A program made the position numbers and the translations under genes. A DNA stretch of 64,000 bases from Phytopythium helicoides (taxonomy: Eukaryota > Oomycota > Peronosporomycetes > Pythiales > Pythiaceae): the NCBI GenBank assembly GCA_024867545.1, contig JANFNE010000019.1, positions 992,001-1,056,000 of the forward strand. The letters run 5' to 3'. Positions 10,038-21,330 of this stretch are shown piece after piece (position 1 is the first letter of the stretch; every line of letters begins with the position of its first letter). The notes under the pieces were generated by a model. That model had not been told where the DNA came from. It was given only the letters and a program-made list of their open reading frames with translations, and ran no database searches.

Positions 10038-11579
10038 TTAGGCGATTGCGTTCGGAGACTTGACCTCCACGAACTCCGGCGACTTGCCACCCGTCGGCTT
10101 GCTGTGGAACAGCGCCTCAATGTCCTCCAGAAGCACGCCCTTCGTCTCCGGACAAACAAAGTACACGAACACCAAGCAGATGCAGCACAGACCCGCGAAC
10201 AGGAAGAACACACCGTTGATGTTCAGGTGAGGGAAGAGCTTCACCACCTCCGTCATCACAGCTCCCATGGCCCAGTTCGCAGCCGTCGACAGAGCCACAC
10301 CGTACGCACGCACGCTGAGAGGGAAGATCTCGGCAGGGTAGATCCAGCAGATAGGACCCCACGAGATGGCGAAGTTGAACACGAAGAAGGCCGAGCCGAT
10401 GCAGATGAGCCAGCCACCGACCTTCGGACAACCAGCGTCGTCCACGGTACCATCACACGTCGCCGTGAAGAGGATAGCAGCGAACAGGTGACCCACAACC
10501 ATGCCGACAGCACCAATCAGGAGCATGATGCGGCGACCATACAAGTCAACCCAGCGCATCGCAGGGATCGTACTGAGCATGTTGACCGACGACAGGAAGA
10601 AGGCAGAGTAGATACCGGCGTTGGTGATGTCCTTGAAGATGAGCGCACCGTAGCTCATGATGGGGTTGATACCAGTAGCCTGCTGCAGCACCTGCAGGAA
10701 CATGGCGATGAGCACGCGCTTGAACACGGACGGCTCGAGGAGCTCGCCAATACCCTTGTTGGCAGCAATCTCCTCGGCAACCTGGTGACCGATCACACTC
10801 AGCTCGTGCTCGATATCGTCGGTCTGGCGGAGACGCTTGAGCACGGCGGCAGCAGCCTCCTTTCCCTTCTTCTGGTACGTCCAACGCGGAGACTCCGGCA
10901 CGAACCAGATACCAAGGATAACGACGATCGGAGCAGCCATGGCCACACCGTTGGTCGTGCGCCAACCACGCTCGCGGTTCTCCACAATGATGTTGACGAC
11001 GTTGGCGAGCCAAAGACCGATCACAACCGTCATCTGCATGAAACCCGAGAGCAGACCGCGCAGCTCCTTGGGAGCAGCCTCCGCACCGAAGATGGGAGCC
11101 GAGAAGGACGAGTTGCCGACACCGAAACCCTGGATGATACGAGCCAAGTACATGGCGGTGTGTGCCTGCGCCTTGTTGAAGCACACCCACGACGTGCCGA
11201 TGCAGAAGAGAATGCCGGCGCAGAAGATGGTGGCACGGCGACCGAACTTGTCGGCCACGATACCGCCGATGAAAGCACCAACGAGACAGCCCAGGTTGTA
11301 CGCCATGTTGTACCAGACCGTGAAGTCCGTCCACTCGGCCGGCAGGTCAGACGACGATGCTGTGCACTGCTCATACGTGAAGTTGTGCCAGCCGACGCAG
11401 TAGTCGTTGAGGAACGAGTCCATGATGAGCACACCGGAGGTGACACCCTGGTCGTATCCGAAGAAGAGACCGCCGAGCGCCGTGAAGACGCAGACGATGA
11501 TGGCGTAGGTGCGCGTTCCCGTGGTGGGGACGTCGTCGGCTGTGCCGTTGTCTAGGTTGACGATGACACCTGCGGCCAT
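10038..11579 (-). CDS. MFS sugar transporter, copy C
   Basis: 513 residues, complete. The protein appears identical to copy D on the opposite palindrome arm, and the two coding sequences differ by at least one silent base (TGT/TGC in the FTATCDG stretch). Its 5' leader is of the copy B type (ACCGCTCCACC before the core promoter). All sugar porter signatures are intact. The start is the ATG in TACCATGGCC. Transcribed toward glycerol kinase, away from the Helitron-bearing spacer. Confidence 0.97.
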   Translation of the reverse strand: MAAGVIVNLDNGTADDVPTTGTRTYAIIVCVFTALGGLFFGYDQGVTSGVLIMDSFLNDYCVGWHNFTYEQCTASSSDLPAEWTDFTVWYNMAYNLGCLVGAFIGGIVADKFGRRATIFCAGILFCIGTSWVCFNKAQAHTAMYLARIIQGFGVGNSSFSAPIFGAEAAPKELRGLLSGFMQMTVVIGLWLANVVNIIVENRERGWRTTNGVAMAAPIVVILGIWFVPESPRWTYQKKGKEAAAAVLKRLRQTDDIEHELSVIGHQVAEEIAANKGIGELLEPSVFKRVLIAMFLQVLQQATGINPIMSYGALIFKDITNAGIYSAFFLSSVNMLSTIPAMRWVDLYGRRIMLLIGAVGMVVGHLFAAILFTATCDGTVDDAGCPKVGGWLICIGSAFFVFNFAISWGPICWIYPAEIFPLSVRAYGVALSTAANWAMGAVMTEVVKLFPHLNINGVFFLFAGLCCICLVFVYFVCPETKGVLLEDIEALFHSKPTGGKSPEFVEVKSPNAIA

Positions 11580-11652
11580 GGTAGCTTGTGGGGGTCGCTC
11601 GAGAGTGTCGAGACGAGTGAGGCGGTGGGAAGCTGGACTTGGTGGACGCTGC

Positions 11653-11669
11653 GCAAATTGCAGAATGAG
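11653..11669 (-). promoter_or_regulatory. oomycete Inr + FPR core promoter of transporter copy C
   Basis: CTCATTCTGCAATTTGC on the minus strand, at the inner edge of the palindrome arm. Confidence 0.8.
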
Positions 11670-13725
11670 AGAGAGGTGGAGCGGTAAGTTAGCCACGGCA
11701 AGCTAGTTGATGCGACGGACCACACAAACAGCCGCGGCTGAGTTTTCGACCGTGGCTTCTCTGCGGCAACTCCATTTTTTCCGAAGGTGTTGAGTGTTTT
11801 GTAGAACAGAGACCTTCTGGGCCGCACTCTCTGCGGCACTGGAATTCAAACGTCAACCGGATGAGACGAACGCATCCTGCTGACTGAGCTCGACCGCAAA
11901 TTCAACTTGATCAGGCCCTCTTGGCGCCGAGCGATTCGCGACGGACTTGATTTATTTTGGTGCGCAGTCCTTTTCGTGCGCAAGTTCAGTTTTGCCAGTG
12001 GCGAAACTTCAGCTTAGTATGGTGCACGTCTCACAGGTTCCTGAAGTTTGACCCGGCTTTGCGTGCTTGAAGTACGAACCGACCTGTACTGTACAGTACA
12101 CGTAAGGTTTGTGTCAGACAGCTACTTGATTGATTGATTGTCGACGCATCCGCGTGGCGTCGAGCCATCGACGAGCAATGCGCTCAACGGCACGCACGTT
12201 GATCGAACACTCTGAGTAGCTCTCACCACATCACTCACTTGGTCACTCGTTGAGGAGTCAACTTCATTGTTTTTCTGCGGGTGCACTGTTAAAATGCCTC
12301 AAGCTCGTTTCTTTGCTGTTTTACATGCATAGTTAAACCTGTGGTGGCGCGTCCCTGTTTATCGCTGATCGCCCACGTATCGGTCATTTATCGCACAACA
12401 CCTCGTGATAGTGCAATGCAAATCGTGTGGTACGGCATCCTATGCATGAATCGCACTTCGCTCCCATACCACGCTGCTGTTACAGAGTATACTGTACAAG
12501 AGTGCAAAGCAAATCGATAGACTAACATCGATAGACTAACAAGCACACAGATATGCACGAAATGCACCGAGTCACTCTACACCACGACGAAAGCAAAAGC
12601 AAATTGCCAATCTGCTTTTGGAATCTAACAAGAAACTAAGCCAAAGAGGTGTGGCCAGTGCGTGCGTGTCTGGAAGCGTTTTGTCACAGTGGTACTCCTT
12701 CTCGATCTATCATTGGGAGAAAACCATTCCTATAATCTCATTTCATTGGACGAAATATTTAGGCAACGCTATTGGTCGAAATTTAGGGTGGACCTCAGTA
12801 CAGAGTGGGGAATGATGGTTATTCTGAGAATGTTTTTGCGGTCACGTGTGTTTGATTGGACAAAACAAAGTACAAGGAAAACCATCAGCGTCAAAGCAAG
12901 TCGCAATGGAAAAAAAAGGTGAAGCGGGACAGCGAGATCATTCGATACGTGAGCACGCGCAATATTCCCTATTGAGGCATGCATGCGGCTTTTCGAGCCA
13001 AGACTTATACAGTTGTTACACTTAATCTGGGTTTGCCAGAATGTCACTTTGTGACGTATCGACCAACGGGCAATCCCGCCCATGAACTTGGAAGCAATAA
13101 GCAAACAAAACTGATTATTGTATACTGTTTCAAAGTGATTATCCAGGTGATATTCTGGCAACTCTATCAGGACAATCTTAAGCATTTACTATGGGGCAAA
13201 GAGACCAAGCTGCGGGTCAAATATTAACTATTCAGTCGGTTAATCAGATGGTTGGCCCATTGCTCGCCGTATGATAAAGAGTGATACTTCTTTTGGGTGA
13301 TGCAAAGATATCGGAAGGGTCAACTTCAAACGAAGATCTCAGGACCGTTGACGGTTGTGTGTGCTCAACGATCTACGAAACAGCAGATAAGGAAGGTACC
13401 TCGAGAATGGCCGCGAGTGCGAGTGAAACGAGTGCTTGAGCGAGACGTTTCTGTTTCATTTGTGATTTCATCTACATCAATTTTTCACCTAAATTTTGGT
13501 ATACTCAAAGCCAAGTAGGAGCTATGAGCACTGGAATCAGTTCCGTGGCCATTTTTCCCGTGATAATGAACGTGATTTCGAAGATTGACTGCTCAAGAAA
13601 CGCACCGTCAAATTCACACTCCTTCCCCTCAACATATATCTCATATCTTCTGGACCATTATTGTTCGAATGGAAAGATCATTCACAATTCTCTGAATTTC
13701 GTGATCTGCTGTAGGAGATCACCAG

Positions 13726-14968
13726 GATAACGACTTGATTCAGCGAAAAATTATCTACAACCACGATGAGCTACGCAATGTTGTCAGTCAAGTTGATTTA
13801 CTAAACCGCAATCAGCGGATGATATACGATCAAATTACTCATTGTAGCTTTGCGAGATAAACCACAAGACGCCTATTCTTCATAAATGGCCCTAGGGGTA
13901 CAAGCAAACTCACTTTGATAGAATACATACTTGCCAAAATACGTGTTGAAGGTAAGATTGTGTTAGCTATGGCATCAAGTGGTATCGATTCTCTTTTGAT
14001 TCCTGGGGGCCGAACATCACGTGTCTCAAGTCTTCCGAGCATTGACTACAATTCACTCAGATACATCTGAGGTCGAATACGCGCGTGCATGGGGCTGCTA
14101 ATCCTCAGACTGCAGCAGAGCTGGAAGCCTTCGTAGAGCTTTTGTTGGAAGTTGGTGATGGAAGGCACCAATCTAACTCGACGCTTGAGAAACACTTTAT
14201 GAAAGTGTCCAATGAGATTCTGATTGGCAACCTACCCTATGATCCAGCGCTTGAACTCGATGAAGCAAACAATCACAGCAAGATTCCTCTTGGTTTCCAG
14301 CGGATCATTGATGCAATGTACAGAGTGGAAGTCATCAACAACCCGGATGTTGCTACTAATGATTACTTCAGCGCTTGAACCATCATGACTCCAACTAACA
14401 CTACTGTTCAATCTGTGAACGAAGCCATTTCATATCGTCTGTGCGGTGAAGAACAAGTTTAACTCTCAACTAATTCTGTTCAAGATGCTAATGATGATGA
14501 GTCCACTGCATTTGTCGAGGCAGAAGTGCTCAACTCGATCAACGTAAGCGGGATCTCGATTCACAAACTGACACTGGAGGGAGACGCTCCCATAATGATG
14601 GTACGGAATTTAAATGGTGACGCCGGACTATGCAATGGTACGCGCTTGCGCATTATCGAACTGACGCCCATGTCATTTATGCGCAAATCATGACGGGTGA
14701 ATACCATGGTATGGACGTTTTCATTCCGAGAATTATCTTTATTAGTGATGAAAACATCAGAGAATTTCCGTTCCGACTTCCGCACAGACATTTTCCTATT
14801 GATCCAGCCTTCGCAATTACTATCAACAAATCACAAGGTCAAACAGTGCAAAATATTGGTCGATATCTCTCTTTGCCGTGCTTCTCCAACGGGCAGTTTT
14901 ATGTAGCGCTTTCATTAGTGACATCGAGACAGAATGTTAAAGTGCTGATTGACCATCCTGACAAGTGA
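13726..14968 (+). pseudogene. Helitron PIF1-like helicase remnant
   Basis: Pieces of the C-terminal helicase of Helitron transposases, in order and in several frames: LLNRNQRMIYDQI (N-terminal Q-motif-like segment), a corrupted Walker A (FFINGPRGTSKL where functional copies have GPGGTGKT), ASSGIDSLLIPGGRTS, AFVELLLEVGDG (14085-14378), a stretch GDAGLCNGTRLRI, and the most conserved tail AITINKSQGQTVQNIG to YVALSLVTSR. An in-frame stop lies near 13858 and further frame changes near 14050, 14380 and 14690. Non-functional. Confidence 0.85.
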
Positions 14969-15145
14969 GATGATCGAGAAGTATACACCGAGATTATCGT
15001 CTACCGCCAAATATTCGATTGAGCTTTCATTGCATAGTGCCACAGAAAACGTTAATACAGTACATTTTGTGACATCATTTGGCGATAATAAATATTTCTA
15101 AACTGATTTTACATTATCCCACTCGAACTCTTTTTTTTATATTCA

Positions 15146-15164
15146 CCGCCCGCGAAGCGGGCGG
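15146..15164 (+). repeat. Helitron 3' subterminal hairpin
   Basis: CCGCCCGC, loop GAA, GCGGGCGG: a perfect 8-bp stem ending 11 bases before the CTAG terminus, the usual position of the Helitron termination hairpin. Confidence 0.9.
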
Positions 15165-15514
15165 CGCTCGGCTAGTTGGACAATGAGCCAAACATGCGTT
15201 GGGACCGCATAAACTTCCTGTCTCTATGCAGCTTTCCCTACCGCAAAATCTACTCCACAAATCATTGGTGGCACCAGCCGTCTGACCCGGTGCACACCGT
15301 GTGCCACACGGCGCTGCAACGCACTGTTGCACACCTTGAACTTCAGGAATCCACCGCAACATTCACCATCTTGGACGGTCGCAGCTGTCTGTCCAGTCAG
15401 TCACGAAGGCGCGACACATAGTACTGTACACCTCAAATTGCCCACCTCAACGCACTCTCTCGTAGCCTTGCGGGGACTCTGATCCTACCGAGAGATTTGC
15501 CATTCCATCGCTCT

Positions 15515-15531
15515 CTCATTCTGCAATTTGC
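15515..15531 (+). promoter_or_regulatory. oomycete Inr + FPR core promoter of transporter copy D
   Basis: CTCATTCTGCAATTTGC, preceded by the copy A-type leader GCCATTCCATCG. Confidence 0.8.
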
Positions 15532-15604
15532 GCAGCGTCCACCAAGTCCAGCTTCCCACCGCCTCACTCGTCTCGACACTCTCGAGCGACCCCCACAAGC
15601 TACC

Positions 15605-17146
15605 ATGGCCGCAGGTGTCATCGTCAACCTAGACAACGGCACAGCCGACGACGTCCCCACCACGGGAACGCGCACCTACGCCATCATCGTCTGCGTCTTC
15701 ACGGCGCTCGGCGGTCTCTTCTTCGGATACGACCAGGGTGTCACCTCCGGTGTGCTCATCATGGACTCGTTCCTCAACGACTACTGCGTCGGCTGGCACA
15801 ACTTCACGTATGAGCAGTGCACAGCATCGTCGTCTGACCTGCCGGCCGAGTGGACGGACTTCACGGTCTGGTACAACATGGCGTACAACCTGGGCTGTCT
15901 CGTTGGTGCTTTCATCGGCGGTATCGTGGCCGACAAGTTCGGTCGCCGTGCCACCATCTTCTGCGCCGGCATTCTCTTCTGCATCGGCACGTCGTGGGTG
16001 TGCTTCAACAAGGCGCAGGCACACACCGCCATGTACTTGGCTCGTATCATCCAGGGTTTCGGTGTCGGCAACTCGTCCTTCTCGGCTCCCATCTTCGGTG
16101 CGGAGGCTGCTCCCAAGGAGCTGCGCGGTCTGCTCTCGGGTTTCATGCAGATGACGGTTGTGATCGGTCTTTGGCTCGCCAACGTCGTCAACATCATTGT
16201 GGAGAACCGCGAGCGTGGTTGGCGCACGACCAACGGTGTGGCCATGGCTGCTCCGATCGTCGTTATCCTTGGTATCTGGTTCGTGCCGGAGTCTCCGCGT
16301 TGGACGTACCAGAAGAAGGGAAAGGAGGCTGCTGCCGCCGTGCTCAAGCGTCTCCGCCAGACCGACGATATCGAGCACGAGCTGAGTGTGATCGGTCACC
16401 AGGTTGCCGAGGAGATTGCTGCCAACAAGGGTATTGGCGAGCTCCTCGAGCCGTCCGTGTTCAAGCGCGTGCTCATCGCCATGTTCCTGCAGGTGCTGCA
16501 GCAGGCTACTGGTATCAACCCCATCATGAGCTACGGTGCGCTCATCTTCAAGGACATCACCAACGCCGGTATCTACTCTGCCTTCTTCCTGTCGTCGGTC
16601 AACATGCTCAGTACGATCCCTGCGATGCGCTGGGTTGACTTGTATGGTCGCCGCATCATGCTCCTGATTGGTGCTGTCGGCATGGTTGTGGGTCACCTGT
16701 TCGCTGCTATCCTCTTCACGGCGACGTGCGATGGTACCGTGGACGACGCTGGTTGTCCGAAGGTCGGTGGCTGGCTCATCTGCATCGGCTCGGCCTTCTT
16801 CGTGTTCAACTTCGCCATCTCGTGGGGTCCTATCTGCTGGATCTACCCTGCCGAGATCTTCCCTCTCAGCGTGCGTGCGTACGGTGTGGCTCTGTCGACG
16901 GCTGCGAACTGGGCCATGGGAGCTGTGATGACGGAGGTGGTGAAGCTCTTCCCTCACCTGAACATCAACGGTGTGTTCTTCCTGTTCGCGGGTCTGTGCT
17001 GCATCTGCTTGGTGTTCGTGTACTTTGTTTGTCCGGAGACGAAGGGCGTGCTTCTGGAGGACATTGAGGCGCTGTTCCACAGCAAGCCGACGGGTGGCAA
17101 GTCGCCGGAGTTCGTGGAGGTCAAGTCTCCGAACGCAATCGCCTAA
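15605..17146 (+). CDS. MFS sugar transporter, copy D
   Basis: 513 residues, complete, protein apparently identical to copy C. Its 5' leader is of the copy A type, so the C-D pair has the same two promoter types as the A-B pair but with sides exchanged. Start ATG at 15605 in TACCATGGCC. Because the Helitron lies about 340 bases upstream of its core promoter, distal regulatory sequence shared with copy C has been moved 2.5 kb away, which may alter regulation of this copy. Confidence 0.97.
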   Translation: MAAGVIVNLDNGTADDVPTTGTRTYAIIVCVFTALGGLFFGYDQGVTSGVLIMDSFLNDYCVGWHNFTYEQCTASSSDLPAEWTDFTVWYNMAYNLGCLVGAFIGGIVADKFGRRATIFCAGILFCIGTSWVCFNKAQAHTAMYLARIIQGFGVGNSSFSAPIFGAEAAPKELRGLLSGFMQMTVVIGLWLANVVNIIVENRERGWRTTNGVAMAAPIVVILGIWFVPESPRWTYQKKGKEAAAAVLKRLRQTDDIEHELSVIGHQVAEEIAANKGIGELLEPSVFKRVLIAMFLQVLQQATGINPIMSYGALIFKDITNAGIYSAFFLSSVNMLSTIPAMRWVDLYGRRIMLLIGAVGMVVGHLFAAILFTATCDGTVDDAGCPKVGGWLICIGSAFFVFNFAISWGPICWIYPAEIFPLSVRAYGVALSTAANWAMGAVMTEVVKLFPHLNINGVFFLFAGLCCICLVFVYFVCPETKGVLLEDIEALFHSKPTGGKSPEFVEVKSPNAIA

Positions 17147-19680
17147 GTGGTTGTTGGCTATCGAAAATCGGATAGTTCGTGTTGATATTTCATAGTGACA
17201 GGCAAGCTTAGCAGACGGACGTGCGGGTTACATAGTGCTGATTCCATTGTAGTGTGAAGAAGTGCTACATGCACGTGGCGGCCGGATGCAGGCGCAGAAA
17301 TGAAGGATATTTTCTTGAGTATTCACCTTGTGTTGAGCGCGTGGCGGGTTGTTTGCCGCAATGTTCATGTTGACTATGTTGCTTAGAGTTGGTTTGATCA
17401 GCTCAACATTTGCAGCCGGTACCAGTAGCATAAAGGTTGCCAAAAGAATGCGTGAAGACGGTCAAGGTCACAGAAACTGCTGCCGTCAATCCGTAATGGA
17501 GATTCAGTAAAGCGATATACATCTTCGGGTGCGTTGATCAGACAACAGTCAATCATAGTTCAGACACTGACAACAATCAGCACAGCTGAGTGCTTGGCGG
17601 GAATACTAAGCCTTAGTTGTTTTGCTGCTTGACGCCATGCAAGAAACCGCGAACGGACTATTCTATTCAATTCCCACAAGGAAACTGTTCTCCATGCAAA
17701 TGTCCCTCTTATTCGTAGAGAAAATTCATTGATGTGAACTGAGGTCGTCGGGTTTCTAGATGGGCAGCACACAAAGCTAGTCGACCAGCCGCCGCTGGGA
17801 TCGCTGCGGATACCACCTACACTACTGCACCTCTGTGCTCTGAGCCAGATCTGCGCTGGACGCTACTGTAGGCAAAAAAACAAATGCAATCATGCATGAT
17901 GGGTGATACTTCTCCGACAAAAAGCACCGAGGTCGCAGCTTGTCGTCATCGCAAACGAGAGCATCACACTGTTGACGCGCGGGCCGAGCCACGACAACCC
18001 CCACTTGGTGTCTGTACTGTACTGACGGCACCTGAGTGCATGCAAAACAGATCAGATTCTCAAACGCATACTCGGAGTAAAGGACACTGGTTGTTGTTTG
18101 CGGCGAACGTGCAAATGAACTACAGTGCTTGGAGATTACGCAGACTGCACGGATCCTGTCAAAGTTGAGGTTTGAATGCAGTAGAAACATGCTGCGATCC
18201 GGTGGTGTTAAACGACGGGTCAATCGGCAAGCTCTCGCTGTCAATGCAGACCGAGTTTCGGCTTGAGGTTTGATCGACCGGATGGCCGCGCCAAGCGTTG
18301 TCAAGAGATAACTGCCAGAGGCAGATGAGCCGGAGTTGTCGTCATCGCTGTCTGCTTGGACGGTTGTCATCTCTCGGGTGCCATACAGAACACTACTCAG
18401 TCGGAGTGACGATCGCTCGGAGTCGGACCGATTCGCCCGCCTATCCGATACAGTACGTTATCTTCTGCAGCCGAGCATCGCCACGTCGTTCCTCTCGCCA
18501 ACTTTCATTTTACACTCCGTCGAGCGCAGCACGTCATCGAGACCCGAAGCAGCTCGCGACAAGCAGAAATGGTGCGTCCATCCACCCCAGGACGAGGCAC
18601 TTTTGCTTTGGCGAGCGAGCCTCGCAGGAGAGGCGGGGCGCTGTCGGGGCGAGCGCCTACTTCACAGTGCACTGCATCGACCCGTTCTAATAGTGCAAGC
18701 ATGCCATGCATGCACGCAGGAGGGAGCGGAGTGGTATCCCATCTCAGGCGTCCGGGTCGAGTGTTCACGGTCCATCCAACTGTTGCGCGGATGCAGAGAT
18801 CCGAGGGCGGCCGAGCTGTCCGCTGCGTGCACACACACACTGCTCACGGAATACACGGAATGTGGGTGCACCCATCCGGCGGCTGCTTGCTCACGCACGC
18901 AGAGAGCACGCAGCTTTCCGCCCATCCGTTGCAGTTGGCGCGTTTGCAGCGTGAGGCTCGCCTCGTGCCTTCCGAGTGACTTTCCCCCTTCCTTTTCCTC
19001 TCTCGCTCTCTCTCCGGTGGCTGCGAATCATCATGACGCCGTCCGTCGCCATCGCAGCGAGTCGGCAGTGCTGCTGACGGCGGCCGAGTCTCTGCGCGCG
19101 TGCTGACTGCGATATCCTCGCCAGCCGCTGCGAAGCGAGGGCAGCGAGCATTGCGGCGAGCCCAAGAGCGGCGTGTGCTGATCGGGGCGTGGCTTGTCAA
19201 TGTGATTTGCTCGTGGCGGAGGTGGCGGCGGCGCGGCGCATGTGTGCGAAAACACGGTGTACTGATATGAGACTGTCGGAGCGCCGTGGCCTCAAATCCC
19301 ACCGCGTTCTGCGAATCTCAGCGGCGCCGGACAGAGAGCGGCCGCGTTGACTGGCGAAGCGCTGGACTTGAACTTGGGCGGCGCATCCCCCCTGCCGGAA
19401 GCTTCAACGCCCGGCGGAGCACGTCCAGCGTCGCGCGTGGTGGCGGCGTGATGTCGGCTCATCACTAACGCGTTTCAGTACTCTGTTCTGGCGGTGGCGG
19501 CGGGGGGACGCGCGCTGCTCTGCCGCCGCGTGCTGAGTTGCGTTAATCTGCGTCCTCTGTTGCGTCCTCTGAGTGGACGTCGCGTCGGCTACGTTGCGTC
19601 CGCTCGGCTTCCACTGGGCGGACGCGCCGTTAGAGTTTAAAAGACGCGCGCTGATTGGCTGTCGCAACATCTCGCGTCCA
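17147..19680. other. non-coding interior of the right palindrome arm
   Basis: Mirror of 7502-10037. It holds the transporter 3' flank with the CTATCGAAAATCGGATAG hairpin, about 2 kb of mixed composition, and the GC-rich glycerol kinase upstream region (GCGTCCTCTG repeats near 19550). Open frames up to 256 codons on the plus strand near 18336-19106 are broken or re-framed in the left arm, so I do not call a gene. Confidence 0.6.
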
Positions 19681-19795
19681 GTAAGTGGACGGTCGTCCCC
19701 CGCCGCGCCTGCTTCGACCAGCTCACTTCCCAACTGGCCGCGTCCGCCGCAAGCCCCGCCCGCTCCGCCTCGCTCCCCCGTTGTTCCCCCACCAG
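19681..19795 (+). other. possible 5'-UTR intron of glycerol kinase (right copy)
   Basis: GTAAGT donor directly after CTCGCGTCCA and CCCACCAG acceptor two bases before the ATG; 115 bases, the same length as in the left arm. Confidence 0.4.
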
Positions 19796-19797
19796 CC

Positions 19798-21330
19798 ATG
19801 GCCACGTACGTCGGCGCCATCGACCAGGGCACGACCAGCTCGCGCTTCATTGCGTTCGACCACTCGGGCAACATTGTGGCCACGCACCAGCTCGAGCACA
19901 AGCAGATCTACCAGCAGCCAGGGTGGTGCGAGCACGACCCCGAGGAGATCACGGCCAACGTGGACACGTGCGTCTCGCAGGCGCTCGCCAGCAAGGGCAT
20001 CGCGCTCTCGCAGCTCGCGGCCGTCGGCATCACCAACCAGCGAGAGACGGCCATGGTCTGGGACAGGCACACGGGCAAGCCGCTATACAACGCCATCGTC
20101 TGGCACGACACGCGCACGGCCGACATCGTGCACCGGCTCAAGAACGGGGAGGGTGCGGGCTTCCCGGGCACGGGCGGAGACCGCTTCCGCGCCGTCACGG
20201 GCCTCCCCATTGCCACCTACTTCTCGGCCGTCAAGATCATGTGGCTGCTCGAGAACGTGCCCGGCCTGCGCGCCAAGGCGGAGGCTGGAGACGTGCTCTT
20301 CGGAAACATGGACACGTGGCTCATCTGGAAGCTCAGCGGCGGTGTTAACGGCGGCGTGCACGTCACGGACGTGTCCAACGCCTCGCGCACCAACCTCATG
20401 AGCCTCGAGACGCTCCAGTGGGACGAGGACATCCTCGCGTGCCTCAACATCCCCAAGAGCATCCTGCCGGCCATCCGCTCCTCGTCCGAGGTGTACGCCA
20501 AGGCGGCCGACTCGTCCGTGCTGGCGGGCGTCCCCATCTCGGGCGACCTCGGCGACCAGCAGGCCGCTCTGTTCGGCCAGACGTGCTTCTCGCCTGGTGA
20601 GGCCAAGAACACGTACGGCACGGGCTGCTTCTTCATGATGAACACGGGCACGACGCCCACGCCGTCCACCAAGGGTCTGCTCACGACGCTCGGCTACAAG
20701 ATCGGCGACCAGCCGGCTGTGTACGCGCTCGAGGGCTCCATCTCGTACGCCGGCGCTCTCATCCAGTGGCTGCGCGACAACCTCAAGATGATCAGCAGCG
20801 CGCCGGAGGTGGAGGAGCTGGCCAAGCAGGTCAAGGACAACGGCGGCGTGTACCTCGTGCCGGCTTTCTCTGGTCTGTTCGCGCCGCACTGGCGTGACGA
20901 CGCTCGCGGTGTGCTTGTGGGTCTGACGTCGTACGCTACGCGCGAGCACATTGCGCGCGCCGCGCTGGAGGCGACTGCGTACCAGACGCAGGAGGTCGTT
21001 TCCGCCATGGAGGGCGACAGTGGCGTGCACCTGACGAAGCTCAAGGTGGACGGCGGCATGGTGGTGAACCAGACGCTGATGCAGTTCCAGTCGGACGTGC
21101 TGAACGTGCCGGTGGTGCGTCCGGTGGTGGCCGAGACGACTGCGCTCGGCGCTGCGTACGCCGCTGGTCTGGCCGTGGGTTTCTGGAAGACGGTGGAGGA
21201 GCTGCGCGAGAACTGGCAGGTGAGCGCAACGTGGGAGCCCGACATGGAGGCGGAGAAGCGTGCGCACTACATCCACCAGTGGAACAAGGCGGTGCAGCGC
21301 ACGCTGAACTGGGAGGAGTCGGAGCCGTGA
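19798..21330 (+). CDS. GK: glycerol kinase, right-arm copy
   Basis: 510 residues, complete FGGY kinase with the motifs described for the left-arm copy; differences found are WDEDILA for WDDDILA, VPISGDL for VPIAGDL and VEELAKQ for VEDLAKQ, all conservative, so both copies should be active. The start ATG (GCCATGGCCACG) directly precedes the phosphate-binding motif. It lies 2.65 kb downstream of transporter copy D and reads the same way; the spacing rules out an operon-like unit. Confidence 0.97.
   Translation: MATYVGAIDQGTTSSRFIAFDHSGNIVATHQLEHKQIYQQPGWCEHDPEEITANVDTCVSQALASKGIALSQLAAVGITNQRETAMVWDRHTGKPLYNAIVWHDTRTADIVHRLKNGEGAGFPGTGGDRFRAVTGLPIATYFSAVKIMWLLENVPGLRAKAEAGDVLFGNMDTWLIWKLSGGVNGGVHVTDVSNASRTNLMSLETLQWDEDILACLNIPKSILPAIRSSSEVYAKAADSSVLAGVPISGDLGDQQAALFGQTCFSPGEAKNTYGTGCFFMMNTGTTPTPSTKGLLTTLGYKIGDQPAVYALEGSISYAGALIQWLRDNLKMISSAPEVEELAKQVKDNGGVYLVPAFSGLFAPHWRDDARGVLVGLTSYATREHIARAALEATAYQTQEVVSAMEGDSGVHLTKLKVDGGMVVNQTLMQFQSDVLNVPVVRPVVAETTALGAAYAAGLAVGFWKTVEELRENWQVSATWEPDMEAEKRAHYIHQWNKAVQRTLNWEESEP

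Larger units (their letters stand above)
5194..11671. repeat. left arm of a ~6.48-kb inverted repeat (palindrome)
   Basis: This stretch is the near-perfect reverse complement of 15513-21990 and carries glycerol kinase (minus) and transporter copy C (minus). The outer edge was placed where GACAAAAGTGATTAAGGATTACTG (read on the minus strand) stops matching the right arm, and the inner edge where the 5' leaders of copies C and D part (GAGGTGGAGCGG against the CGATGGAATGG type). Both arms come to the same length, which supports the edges. Edges are by eye and may be off by some tens of bases. Confidence 0.88.
12624..15175 (+). mobile_element. Helitron (degenerate, 2552 bp) with exact ends
   Basis: A rolling-circle DNA transposon. 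It begins with TC (TCTAACAAG), ends with CTAG, lies exactly between A and T of the host (TTGGAA | TTGGACAATG), makes no target duplication, and has an 8-bp hairpin 11 bases before the 3' end. The homologous spacer at 1667-2952 has the uninterrupted site (TTGGAATTGGACAATG on the minus strand, joint between 2003 and 2004). Inside are only decayed pieces of a PIF1-type Helitron helicase; no HUH replication-initiator domain is seen, so the copy cannot be autonomous. The 5' 1.1 kb (12624-13725) is AT-rich with no recognised domain. Confidence 0.93.

Noticed and set aside
18336..19106. 256-codon open frame in the right arm
   Set aside because: The matching left-arm sequence splits it into pieces in other frames.
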